Assembly: GCF_001905735.1 (NCBI RefSeq) | Contig: NZ_LISW01000010.1 | Span: 264,591 to 328,590 of the forward strand | DNA from: Streptomyces sp. CB01249 | GTDB lineage: Bacteria; Actinomycetota; Actinomycetes; Streptomycetales; Streptomycetaceae | Reading direction: 5' to 3' | Length of the DNA stretch: 64,000 bases | Shown here: positions 37,004-44,900 of the stretch, one piece after another | How the letters are laid out: the number at the start of each line of letters is the position of its first letter | Numbering within the stretch: position 1 is the stretch's first letter | The notes under the pieces: generated by a model | What the model saw: only the letters and a program-made list of their open reading frames with translations | Databases searched by the model: none | What the model was told of the DNA's origin: nothing | Position numbers and translations under genes: made by a program

Positions 37004-37267
37004 TCAGGCCGCCGACCGGGCGTCCGGCGCCCCGTTGACGAGGTCGAGGTACGCGCGCGGGGTCTGCGCCTCGTCCAGCGCCTCCTCGTCCAAGGCCACG
37101 TCGTGGTCGCGCTCCACGATGCCGGTGACCTGGAGCAGGGCCAGCGAGTCGTAGCCCAGGTCGAGAAAGAGGGTGTCCAGGGCGGCCTCGTCCAGCGGCA
37201 CGCCCTCGTCGCTGCCGGCGGCTTCGCGCAGCAGGGCGGCAAGGTCGGTCAGGGTCAGGCGGTCCAC
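37004..37267 (-). CDS. Acyl carrier protein of the minimal PKS
   Basis: The 87-residue ACP has the phosphopantetheine site LGYDSLALLQ with Ser at residue 41 and a recognisable four-helix pattern. It follows the KS-beta gene and directly precedes the ActIV-like cyclase gene, completing the KS-alpha, KS-beta, ACP trio that defines a type II minimal PKS. The acidic surface (DEAALDTLFLDLGYD) is typical. It should be activated by the transferase at 27579-28409. Confidence 0.95.
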   Translation of the reverse strand: MDRLTLTDLAALLREAAGSDEGVPLDEAALDTLFLDLGYDSLALLQVTGIVERDHDVALDEEALDEAQTPRAYLDLVNGAPDARSAA

Positions 37268-37324
37268 GGTGTTCCCCTCCTGGTACGGGTGTGCGTTCGG
37301 GTGGTGCGCAGAGGTGTACGGCGC

Positions 37325-38578
37325 TCACGCGCGGGGCGCGCGCACGACCGCGGCCGCGTTGAAGCCGCCCCGGCCCCGGGCCAGGACCAGCGCGTGCCGC
37401 AGCCGAGCCGGGCGGGGCGCGCCGGTCACCAGGTCCACGGGGCAGTCGTCGGCGAGCCGCCCGACCGGTGCGCCCGGCGGGACGACCTGGTCGCGCAGGG
37501 CGAGCAGGGCGGCCGCCAGATCGAGGGCGGACCCGCCCGAACCGAGGCGCCCGAACAGCGACTTCGGGGCCGTCACCGGCACCCCGTACGGGCCGAAGAG
37601 CGCGGTGAGCGCGGCGGCCTCGGCGCGGTCGGCGTCCCGGTCCCCGGCGGCGTCCGCGAAGACCACGTCCACGTCGGCCGCGTCGACCCCGGCGTCGGCG
37701 AGGGCGAGGCGGGCGGCGTCGAGCAGCCGGGGCGCGCCGCGTCCGGGCGCCGGGTCGAAGGTGGCGGCGCAGCCCTCGACGGTGCCGAGGACGCGCGCCC
37801 CCCTGGCGTGCGCGGCATCGCCGTCCTCCACGACGAGCAGGGCGCCGCCCTCCCCCACGACGTGCCCGGAGGCGTCGGCGGAGAACGGCAGGTAGGCGTC
37901 GGCCGGGTCGCGCCGGGTGCTCAGGCCCCCGGCGGCCAGCTGGGCGGTGAAGCCCCACGGGCACACCGTCGCGTCGAAGCCGCCGGTGAGGACGGCCCGG
38001 CCGCCCTTGCGCAGCTGGCGCCGGGCCTGGGCCATCGCGTCGAGGCCGCCCGCCTGCTCGGAGACGACGACTCCGCTGGGGCCGCGCAGGCCGTGCCGGA
38101 TGGAGATCTGCCCGGAGTTGGCGGCGTAGAACCAGGCGAAGGACTGGAAGGCGCCGACGTAGCGGCTGCCCTTGCTCCACAGCTCCTGCAGCTCGCGCTG
38201 GCCGAACTCGAAGCCGCCCGCGCCGTTGGCGGTGACGACGCCCATGCCGTACTCGGGCAGGGCCGACGGGTCGATGTCCGCGCCGGTGATGGCCTCGGCC
38301 GCCGCCGCGAGGGCGAGCCGGGTCACCCGGTCGGTCTGCGGCAGCAGCTTGGCCGGCACGTGCGCCGCGTCCTCGAAGCCGGTGACCTCACCGGCGAGGA
38401 CGGCCGGGTAACCGGAGGCGTCGAAGCGGGTGACGGGGCCGATCGCGCGGTGCCCGCGCAGGACCGCCGACCACCAGGTCTCGGTGCCGACGCCGCCGGG
38501 TGCGGCGATCCCGATGCCGGTGACGGCCGCGGTCGCGGTACGGGCTGATACGTCTTTCTCCGGGGCGGTGACGGTCAT
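37325..38578 (-). CDS. Ketosynthase beta subunit (chain length factor)
   Basis: The 417-residue ketosynthase-fold protein has the active-site Cys replaced by Gln in VVSEQAGGLDA (Gln about 175), the hallmark of chain length factors, which pair with KS-alpha and set chain length. Other fold motifs include GGFEFGQRELQELW and FSADASGHVVGEGGALLVVE. Its start overlaps KS-alpha by 4 nt, as is standard for this pair. I cannot assign octaketide versus decaketide length reliably from sequence alone. Confidence 0.96.
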   Translation of the reverse strand: MTVTAPEKDVSARTATAAVTGIGIAAPGGVGTETWWSAVLRGHRAIGPVTRFDASGYPAVLAGEVTGFEDAAHVPAKLLPQTDRVTRLALAAAAEAITGADIDPSALPEYGMGVVTANGAGGFEFGQRELQELWSKGSRYVGAFQSFAWFYAANSGQISIRHGLRGPSGVVVSEQAGGLDAMAQARRQLRKGGRAVLTGGFDATVCPWGFTAQLAAGGLSTRRDPADAYLPFSADASGHVVGEGGALLVVEDGDAAHARGARVLGTVEGCAATFDPAPGRGAPRLLDAARLALADAGVDAADVDVVFADAAGDRDADRAEAAALTALFGPYGVPVTAPKSLFGRLGSGGSALDLAAALLALRDQVVPPGAPVGRLADDCPVDLVTGAPRPARLRHALVLARGRGGFNAAAVVRAPRA

Positions 38579-39840
38579 CGGCGGGCCTCCGTCCGGGGTG
38601 CGGTGAGCACCATCGCGCTCTGGAAGCCGCCGAATCCGCTGCCGACGCTGAGCACGGCGTCGGTGCGCTGCTCGCGGGCGACGAGCGGTACGTAGTCGAG
38701 GTCGCAGCTCGGGTCGGGCTCGTGCAGATTGGCGGTGGGCGGCACGGTGTCGTGCTCGATGGCCAGCGCGCACGCGGCGATCTCCAGCGAGCCGATCGCA
38801 CCGAGCGAGTGCCCGATCATCGATTTGATGGAGCTGACGGGCACCCGGTAGGCGTGCTCGCCCAGGCTCGCCTTGAAGGCGGCCGTCTCGTGCTTGTCGT
38901 TCTGCTTCGTGCCCGAGCCGTGCGCGTTGACGTAGTCCACGGCGGTCGGGTCGAGCCGCGCCTCGTCCAGGGCGATCCGGACGGCCTCCGCCATCTCCCG
39001 CCCGTCCAGGCGCAGTCCGGTCATGTGGTACGCGTTCGAGCGGCTGGCGAACCCCGCGATCTCCGCGTACACGTGCGCCCCCCTGCGTACCGCGTGCGTG
39101 TACTCCTCAAGGACGAGTACGGCGCTGCCCTCGCCGAGGACGAAGCCGCCCCGGGTCCGGTCGAAGGGGCGCGAGGCCGTCTCCGGCTCGTCGTTGCGCG
39201 CGGAGGTGGCCCGGATCGCGTCGAAGGAGGCCAGGGTGATCGGGGTGATCGGCGCCTCGGATGCCCCGGCCAGCATCACATCGGCGCTGCCCTCCCGGAC
39301 GAGCTCCGCGGCGTGCCCGAGCGAGTCCAGGCCGGAGGTGCACCCGGTGGAGACGACGGCGACGGGACCGAGCGCCCCGGCGTCCCGGGCCACCTCGGCG
39401 GCCACGGAGCTCGGCACGAGGTAGTCGCCGAGCCGTTCCTCCGCGCGGGCCGGGTCCAGCAGCCAGTGTGCGCCGCCCTCGCTGACCTGCGCGTACACCT
39501 CGTCGAGCCCGCTGCTGCAGCCGACCGCGGTGCCCAGCGAGACGCCGGTGCGCTCGCCCCCGGCCGCCAAGTCGAGGCCGCTGTCGGCGACGGCCTCGCG
39601 GGCGGCGGTGAGCGCGAACTGCGCGACCCGGTCCAGGCGGTGGACGTCGGCGGCGTCGAAGCCGTGGTGCGCGGGGTCGAAGTCGGCCTCGGCGGCGATC
39701 CGGGACCGGAACGACGTGGCGTCGAAGCGGGTGATGCGGCGGGTGGCGGTGCGGCCCTCCGTCAGCAGCGACCAGAACGCGGCGGTGCCGGTGCCGCCCG
39801 GGGCGACCACCCCGATCCCGGTGATGACGACCCGCCTCAT
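38575..39840 (-). CDS. Ketosynthase alpha subunit
   Basis: The 421-residue condensing enzyme has the catalytic triad of type II ketosynthases: Cys about 167 in VVSTGCTSGLDSLG, His about 307 in YVNAHGSGTKQND and His about 344 in IKSMIGHSLGAIGS. With the chain length factor and ACP it builds the poly-beta-ketone from malonyl units. The ATG at 39840 overlaps the thioesterase gene by 4 nt and the downstream chain length factor by 4 nt. Confidence 0.97.
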   Translation of the reverse strand: MRRVVITGIGVVAPGGTGTAAFWSLLTEGRTATRRITRFDATSFRSRIAAEADFDPAHHGFDAADVHRLDRVAQFALTAAREAVADSGLDLAAGGERTGVSLGTAVGCSSGLDEVYAQVSEGGAHWLLDPARAEERLGDYLVPSSVAAEVARDAGALGPVAVVSTGCTSGLDSLGHAAELVREGSADVMLAGASEAPITPITLASFDAIRATSARNDEPETASRPFDRTRGGFVLGEGSAVLVLEEYTHAVRRGAHVYAEIAGFASRSNAYHMTGLRLDGREMAEAVRIALDEARLDPTAVDYVNAHGSGTKQNDKHETAAFKASLGEHAYRVPVSSIKSMIGHSLGAIGSLEIAACALAIEHDTVPPTANLHEPDPSCDLDYVPLVAREQRTDAVLSVGSGFGGFQSAMVLTAPRTEARR

Positions 39841-40601
39841 CGGACACCCGCCGGCTGCGGGGCGAGGCGGCGCACCACGCGTGCGGCGCGGCCCACCAGA
39901 CGGGGCAGGTCGTGGCCCCGCAGGAAGAAGTGGTCGCCGGGCACGGTGCGGACGGCGAACGGGCCGGTGGTCCAGGCGCGCCACTGCGCCATGGCCTCCG
40001 GCTGCGCCAGCGGGTCGTCCGCACCGGCCACCGCGAGGACGGGGACCGTGAGCGGCCCGGCCGTCGAGGGTTCGCGGGCGGCCGTCCGCAGCTCGTGGGC
40101 GAGGACGAGGTCGTCGCGGAGCACCGGCAGGACGACCTGGTGCCAGAAGTCACCGGGCCGGGCGCGCGCGGGCAGGGCGTTGGCCTCGCCGAGCAGGCGC
40201 AGCAACTCCTCGTCGCCCGCCCGGCACTGGTCGGCCAGGGCGGACAGCTCGTCGGGCGGCGGGCAGGCGCCGACGACGAGCAGCGCGGGCCCCGGGCGCC
40301 CCGCCTCGTGCAGGGCCCGGGTGACGCTGTACGCGACGAGGGCGCCGAGGCTGTGCCCGTAGAGCATGTACGGCGCTCCGCCGCTCTCGCCGTTCTCGCC
40401 GGTGAAGTGGGGCAGCTGGTCGGCGAGCAGGTCCGCGGGGCGGGTGAGGCGCGGCTCGGAGCGCCGGCGTTCGCGGCCGGGCAGCAGGTGCGGCACGGTC
40501 TCGACGCCGGGGCCGAGGCGCGGGCCCCAGCCGTAGAAGGCGGAGACGCCCGCTCCGGCGTGCGCGAAGCAGTGGAGCCGTACGGGCCGTTCGTCGGACA
40601 T
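39837..40601 (-). CDS. Type II thioesterase
   Basis: The 254-residue alpha/beta-hydrolase has the type II thioesterase signature: LHCFAHAGAGVSAFYGWGP at the N-terminus, nucleophile Ser in LYGHSLGALVAY, Asp in VAGADDPLA and His in VPGDHFFLRG. Such enzymes remove stalled or wrong acyl groups from carrier proteins. They are common in NRPS and modular PKS clusters but rare in simple aromatic ones, again hinting at an unusual carrier step. It is the first gene of the KS-alpha operon. Confidence 0.93.
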   Translation of the reverse strand: MSDERPVRLHCFAHAGAGVSAFYGWGPRLGPGVETVPHLLPGRERRRSEPRLTRPADLLADQLPHFTGENGESGGAPYMLYGHSLGALVAYSVTRALHEAGRPGPALLVVGACPPPDELSALADQCRAGDEELLRLLGEANALPARARPGDFWHQVVLPVLRDDLVLAHELRTAAREPSTAGPLTVPVLAVAGADDPLAQPEAMAQWRAWTTGPFAVRTVPGDHFFLRGHDLPRLVGRAARVVRRLAPQPAGVR

Positions 40602-40695
40602 GGGCCGTCCTCTCGCGTAGGAGTCCGGGCCCTCGGCCTGGGCCCTCCCCGACCGCAGCCTGGCAACTCCCACTCGAACGGTGCTGGACCCGAGC

Positions 40696-41517
40696 TCAGG
40701 CCGCGTACAAATCGAACGTGGACAGCCCGCGCGGCCCGCTGAGCACGTCGAGCGCCGGGTCGACCGTGAGCATGGCCCGGTGGAGCCGCTGCATCTGTGG
40801 CGACGGCTCGACGCCCAGCTCCTCCACGAGCCGCAGCCTCAGCCTGCGGTAGACGTCGAGGGCGGTGGCCTGGCGTCCCGACCGGTAGAGGGCGACCATC
40901 GCCTGCGAGTGCAGCCCCTCGTGCTGGGGATGACGCATGATCAGGTCGGTGAGTTCGGCGAGGACCTCGGTATGCCGGCCGCAGCGCAGATCCGCGTCGA
41001 TACGCCGTTCGACGGTGACCAGGCGCGACTCCTCCAGCCTCATCACCTCGATGTCGAGGACCGGGCCCAGCCGTACGTCCACCAGCGCCGAGCCCTGCCA
41101 CATGGCGAGCGCCTCGCCGAACAGCGACGAGGCCCGGGCGTCCTCGCCCCGGTCGAAGGCGCCGCGCCCGGCCGTCACCAGCTCCTCATAACGGTGCACG
41201 TCGACGGCGTCCGGCGGGACCTGGAGCAGATAGCCGCCGTGCCGGGTGGCCAGGACATCCTTGGCGGAGCCGGGGGTGTCGGGCCCCATGGCGGTGCCGA
41301 GCCGGCGGCGTAACTGGAGGATGTACGTCTGAAGGGTGGTCATGGCGCTCTGCGGCGAGTTGCTGCCCCATATCTCTTCCATGAGGGTGGGCACGGGCAC
41401 GACGCGGCCCGGATGGAAGGCGAGCAGCGCGAGGAGCTGTCGCGGCTTGCCCGCGGTGGGCACGATCGACATCCCGTTGACCTCGGCACTCAACGGACCC
41501 AGAACCTGTATGCGCAC
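40696..41517 (-). CDS. SARP-family activator 1, with a TTA codon
   Basis: The 273-residue protein has an OmpR-like winged-helix domain (VLGPLSAEVNGMSIVPTAGKP, LMEEIWGSNSPQSAMTTLQTYI) and a bacterial transcriptional activation domain (YEELVTAGRGAFDRGEDARA, HEGLHSQAMVALYRSGRQATA). SARPs bind direct repeats and activate biosynthetic operons. Leu69 is encoded by TTA (complement of 41311-41313), so translation should require the bldA tRNA. The GTG at 41517 follows GGGGAGG. It lies 94 bp upstream of the thioesterase-KS operon on the same strand and is a good candidate for its direct activator. Confidence 0.93.
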   Translation of the reverse strand: MRIQVLGPLSAEVNGMSIVPTAGKPRQLLALLAFHPGRVVPVPTLMEEIWGSNSPQSAMTTLQTYILQLRRRLGTAMGPDTPGSAKDVLATRHGGYLLQVPPDAVDVHRYEELVTAGRGAFDRGEDARASSLFGEALAMWQGSALVDVRLGPVLDIEVMRLEESRLVTVERRIDADLRCGRHTEVLAELTDLIMRHPQHEGLHSQAMVALYRSGRQATALDVYRRLRLRLVEELGVEPSPQMQRLHRAMLTVDPALDVLSGPRGLSTFDLYAA

Positions 41518-41646
41518 GGTGGCCTCCCCAAGGACCGGCCGGGGTGGGCCCGGCCGTGATCGCGTGCGCCGGCGCCTTCGCCCCCGTGGCCGAAAGCCGT
41601 CGGCGCCAGGCACGCTAGCCCCGGGCACACCGTGCGCCTCATTCTC

Positions 41647-41699
41647 TCGATCGGCGTTCGAGCAGCCTTCCAAGCAGGCATTGCGGCCTGATTGCGGCC
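41647..41699. promoter_or_regulatory. Direct repeats with 11-bp spacing, candidate SARP site
   Basis: TCGAT at 41647 and TCGAG at 41658 begin exactly 11 bp apart. TTGCGGCC at 41681-41688 recurs at 41692-41699, also 11 bp apart. SARPs of the ActII-ORF4/DnrI kind bind heptamer repeats spaced by 11 or 22 bp. The site lies in the divergent promoter region between SARP 1 (start 41517) and SARP 2 (start 41822). Confidence 0.4.
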
Positions 41700-41821
41700 C
41701 CCGGAGCGCCGCCTCAAGAACACGCAGACGACGACTGGAGGGGCGCTCGGGCGGTCTCCCCCGGCCATCGGGTGGTCGTTACCGTCCATGCCGTGACCGG
41801 ATTCCGAGGGAGAGCCACCCG

Positions 41822-42751
41822 ATGAGCGTCCTCGCCACTCCGCGCCCGAAGGCGGCGCGGGCCGCCGCCGCGCACAGCCCCGTGGAGTTCCGGCTGCTGG
41901 GCCCGGTCATGGTCCACGACACGGCCGGGGGCGCGGACATCGTCCCGGCCGGCTCCAAGCAGCGGGCGCTGCTCGCCGCGTTCGTCACCCACGCCGGGGT
42001 GCTGCTCGACGTGGACCGGCTGGCGGCGGAGCTGTGGGACGGGGCACCTCCCGGCAACGCGGCGAACGCCCTCCAGGCCCATGTGGCCCGGCTGCGGCGG
42101 CTGCTGCCCGCGCCCGGCGACTACGGCCATGCCTGGATCAGCACCCTGCCGACGGGCTACCTGCTCGACCTGGGCGACGCCTCCACCGACGTCCTGCGCT
42201 TCACCCGGCGCTCGGCCGAGGGGCGGGCGGCCGTCGCCACCGACCCGGGCCGGGCGGCCAACATGCTGCACGGCGCCCTGGAGTTGTGGCGCGGACCGGC
42301 GTTGCAGGACTGCCGCCGCGGGCCGGTGTGCGCGGCGGAGGCCGACCGGCTGGACGAGATGCGGCTCACGACGCTGGAGGCGTTGTACGAGGCGCGGCTG
42401 CGCTGCGAACGGCACGGCGAGTGCATCGGCGACCTGGAACGGCTGACCGCCGACCACCCGCTGCGCGAGCGCTTCTACGACCTGCTCATGGTCGCCCTGT
42501 ACCGCAGCGGCCGCCAGGCGGAGGCCATCGGCGTGTACGAGCGGGCCCGGCGCCGCCTGGTCGCCGCCCTCGGCATCGAACCGGGCCCGGCGCTGCGCGG
42601 CCGCCTGGAGTCGGTGCTCACCCACTCCCCCGGCCTCGTGGCCCCCGGCGTCCTGGACGAACTGGACCGGCTGCGCCGCCGGGTGGACGAGCTGAGCAGG
42701 CAGCAGCTGGAGCTGACCCGCCGGCTGAACGCGGCGACAGCGGGCGCATAG
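41822..42751 (+). CDS. SARP-family activator 2
   Basis: The 309-residue protein carries the winged-helix domain (FRLLGPVMVHDTAGGADIVP, LAAELWDGAPPGNAANALQA) and the activation domain (LEALYEARLRCERHGECIGD, YDLLMVALYRSGRQAEAIGV). It has a longer N-terminal leader than the other three SARPs here and a C-terminal coiled coil (LDELDRLRRRVDELSRQQLELTRRL). No TTA codon is present. It is divergent from SARP 1 and converges on the tandem ACP gene. Sequence divergence from the other SARPs suggests a separate origin. Confidence 0.92.
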   Translation: MSVLATPRPKAARAAAAHSPVEFRLLGPVMVHDTAGGADIVPAGSKQRALLAAFVTHAGVLLDVDRLAAELWDGAPPGNAANALQAHVARLRRLLPAPGDYGHAWISTLPTGYLLDLGDASTDVLRFTRRSAEGRAAVATDPGRAANMLHGALELWRGPALQDCRRGPVCAAEADRLDEMRLTTLEALYEARLRCERHGECIGDLERLTADHPLRERFYDLLMVALYRSGRQAEAIGVYERARRRLVAALGIEPGPALRGRLESVLTHSPGLVAPGVLDELDRLRRRVDELSRQQLELTRRLNAATAGA

Positions 42752-42761
42752 GGGTGTCTCG

Positions 42762-43283
42762 TCAGGCGGCGGCGAGGTGAGCGGCGAGCGCGGTGAGGTC
42801 CGGGTGGTCGTGGAGGACGACGGCCCGCTCCCGTAGCCCGTACAGCCGGTTGACCGCCGTCATGAACTCCGCGCCCGCCCGGGCGTCGACGCCCAGATCG
42901 CTGAACGGGGTGCACGGGTCCAGGTCCCACGGATCGCAGGCCAGGATCTGCGCCAGCTCGTCACGCAGCTCGTCGGCGGACGGCAGCAGACGGCACGGCG
43001 GCGCGGCCGGGGCGGCGACGGGTGCGGGGACCGGCCCGCACCCCGCCTCCCGTGCCACGTGCACGGCGAACGCCTCCAGGCTGGGGTGGTCCAGGACGGC
43101 CGCGCCCTTGATGGCGGTGCCGAAGCGGGCGTTGACGGTCGCCACGAACTCCGTGCCGAGCAGCGAGTCCAGACCGATCTCCGGGAACGGCTGCCAGGGG
43201 CGCAGGGTGCACGCGTCGCGCCGGGTGACGTCGGCCAGCAGGCCGGTCAGCGTGGCCAGGACATCGGCGGGGGCGGAGTACAT
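42762..43283 (-). CDS. Tandem acyl carrier protein with an inactive second domain
   Basis: The 173-residue protein consists of two carrier domains joined by a Pro/Ala linker (about 83-98). The first (about 1-80) has a normal site, EIGLDSLLGTEF, with Ser about 40. The second (about 100-173) has the same flanking pattern, DLGVDARAGAEF, but Ala about 134 in place of Ser, so it cannot take phosphopantetheine. The helices are otherwise conserved, implying a retained structural role. It lies 1 nt downstream of the TetR gene in the SARP 3 operon and is distinct from the minimal-PKS ACP. Confidence 0.85.
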   Translation of the reverse strand: MYSAPADVLATLTGLLADVTRRDACTLRPWQPFPEIGLDSLLGTEFVATVNARFGTAIKGAAVLDHPSLEAFAVHVAREAGCGPVPAPVAAPAAPPCRLLPSADELRDELAQILACDPWDLDPCTPFSDLGVDARAGAEFMTAVNRLYGLRERAVVLHDHPDLTALAAHLAAA

Positions 43284-43284
43284 G

Positions 43285-43926
43285 TCACGCGGCCCGCACG
43301 GCCTCGGCCCGGGGCCGGGGCGGCGCCGTGCGGTAGCGGCCGGTCCGCCCGGGGCCCACGAGCGCCGGCAGCAGCAGCCGCCACAGCGTCCCGCCGTCCC
43401 CCGGCCGCGCCCCGGCGGACTGGTCCGTACCGGGCGGCGCCACCCCGTACAACACGGCGGCGAGGAGCGCCTCGGCGCCGCCGCCCCGGGCGTCCCCGGC
43501 CAGCTCCCCCGCCGCCTCGGCCTCGTCCAGCAGGCGCCGGGCCTCGGCGAGCCACACCCGGCGCAGGCCGCCGGTCCCGGCCGGACCCGCCACACCGTCG
43601 TCGGCCAGCCGGAACGCGGCCCGGGCGACCGGGTCCTCGCACCGGGCCAGGGTCAGCCAGTGCGTCAGGTCGATGAGGCGCTGCACCGGCCCGTCGCCGG
43701 TGGCCCGCCGCTCGTCCAGGAACGCCCCGAGCAGGGTACGGCCGTGCAGCGCCACCGCGTCGGCCAGCGCCTCCTTCGACGGGAAGTGGAAGTACAGCGC
43801 GCCCTTGGTCACGCCCGCGGCGGCCGCGATCTGGCCGAGCGTGGCGCTCGCGTACCCGCTCCGGGTGAGCAGCTCCGCCGCCGCGTCGACGAGCCGTCGC
43901 CTGGTGCGTTCCGACCTCTCCTGCAT
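43285..43926 (-). CDS. TetR-family regulator, receptor-like (pseudoreceptor candidate)
   Basis: The 213-residue protein starts MQERSERTRRRLVDAAAELL and has the helix-turn-helix segment IAAAAGVTKGALYFHFPSKEAL found in ArpA-type gamma-butyrolactone receptors. The ligand domain is Ala/Arg/Gly-rich and lacks close similarity to canonical receptors, with a long basic tail (GRTGRYRTAPPRPRAEAVRAA). It may be a pseudoreceptor sensing pathway product. It sits between SARP 3 and the tandem ACP in one operon. Confidence 0.82.
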   Translation of the reverse strand: MQERSERTRRRLVDAAAELLTRSGYASATLGQIAAAAGVTKGALYFHFPSKEALADAVALHGRTLLGAFLDERRATGDGPVQRLIDLTHWLTLARCEDPVARAAFRLADDGVAGPAGTGGLRRVWLAEARRLLDEAEAAGELAGDARGGGAEALLAAVLYGVAPPGTDQSAGARPGDGGTLWRLLLPALVGPGRTGRYRTAPPRPRAEAVRAA

Positions 43927-43958
43927 TCAGCCCTCCCAGGACCGTGGGTCCGCCGCGT

Positions 43959-44792
43959 TCAGCCGACCTGGGTCAGCCGCTCGCCGGTGTCGGCGGCGGC
44001 CGTCCCGGGTGCCGGTGCGGACCCGGCCTTCAGAATGGAGCGCTGCAGTCGTTGCAGCCCTGCGGATGGCTCGAGCCCCAGCTCACCGACGAGCCTGGCC
44101 CGCAGCCGGTGGTAGGCGTCCAGCGCTTCGCTGCGCCGGCCCGAGCGGTGCAGGGCGACCATGTAGTGGGCGTGCAGGTTCTCGTGCGTGCGGTAGCGGC
44201 TGACCAGGACCGTGAGTTCGCTCAGCAGCTCACGGTGGCGGCCGAGGCGCAGGTCGGCGTCGATGCGCCGGTCGAGGGCGCAGAGCCAGGTCTCCTCCAG
44301 GCGCCGGATCTCCATGTCCAGCCGCGGCCCCGTCCGTACGTCCACGAGGGCGGACCCGGTCCACAGCGCGAGCGCGTCCCGCAGTTCGCGCGCGGCGCGC
44401 GGGAAGTCGCCCGCGTCGCCCGTGCGGTAGCCGCAGCCGGCGAGCCGCTCGAACTCGCGGACATCGACGGTGCCGCCCGAGGTGTCCAGCAGGTACCCGC
44501 CGGGCGTGGTGACCAGGACGTCCTTGGCGGTACGCGACGCGGCGTCACCCGGGGCCTGTGCCAGGGCCGCGGCGATGAGCTCCCGCACCTGCAACACGTA
44601 GGTCTGCAAGGTGGTACGCGCGCTGCGCGGCGGGTTGTCGCCCCACAGCTCTTCGATCAGGTCGGATACGGAGACGACGCGGTCGGCGTGCACGGCCAGG
44701 AGCGCCAGTACCTGCCGGGCCTTCGGCGCCGTCGGGGTGACCGAGATCCCGCCCTCGGTGACGACCAGCGCGCCCAGTACTTCGATGTCCAT
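43959..44792 (-). CDS. SARP-family activator 3
   Basis: The 277-residue protein has the winged-helix (VLGALVVTEGGISVTPTAPK, LIEELWGDNPPRSARTTLQT) and activation domains (RLGRHRELLSELTVLVSRYR, YMVALHRSGRRSEALDAYHR). It closely parallels SARP 4 at 48870-49676, so the two probably arose by duplication. It starts at the ATG at 44792 with GGGGGAG upstream. A twin operator-like palindrome lies 42 bp upstream. It leads an operon with the TetR gene and the tandem ACP. No TTA codon was seen. Confidence 0.92.
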   Translation of the reverse strand: MDIEVLGALVVTEGGISVTPTAPKARQVLALLAVHADRVVSVSDLIEELWGDNPPRSARTTLQTYVLQVRELIAAALAQAPGDAASRTAKDVLVTTPGGYLLDTSGGTVDVREFERLAGCGYRTGDAGDFPRAARELRDALALWTGSALVDVRTGPRLDMEIRRLEETWLCALDRRIDADLRLGRHRELLSELTVLVSRYRTHENLHAHYMVALHRSGRRSEALDAYHRLRARLVGELGLEPSAGLQRLQRSILKAGSAPAPGTAAADTGERLTQVG

Positions 44793-44833
44793 GGTGCTCC
44801 CCCTTTTCACGCATGAGTCATCAGCGAAGCTAA

Positions 44834-44878
44834 AAACAGGGCACGCGGTTTGTCAATACCAAACCGCGTGCCCTGTTT
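44834..44878. promoter_or_regulatory. Twin ARE-like element, 18-bp perfect inverted repeat
   Basis: The left arm AAACAGGGCACGCGGTTT and the right arm AAACCGCGTGCCCTGTTT are exact reverse complements around the 9-nt spacer gtcaatacc. Each half resembles the autoregulatory elements bound by gamma-butyrolactone receptors (AAACNG...CNGTTT type). It lies upstream of SARP 3 and 22 bp past the end of the carboxylase gene, so it might also act as a terminator for the latter. Confidence 0.7.
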
Positions 44879-44900
44879 ACAAGGGGGATCAAGGGAGCCT

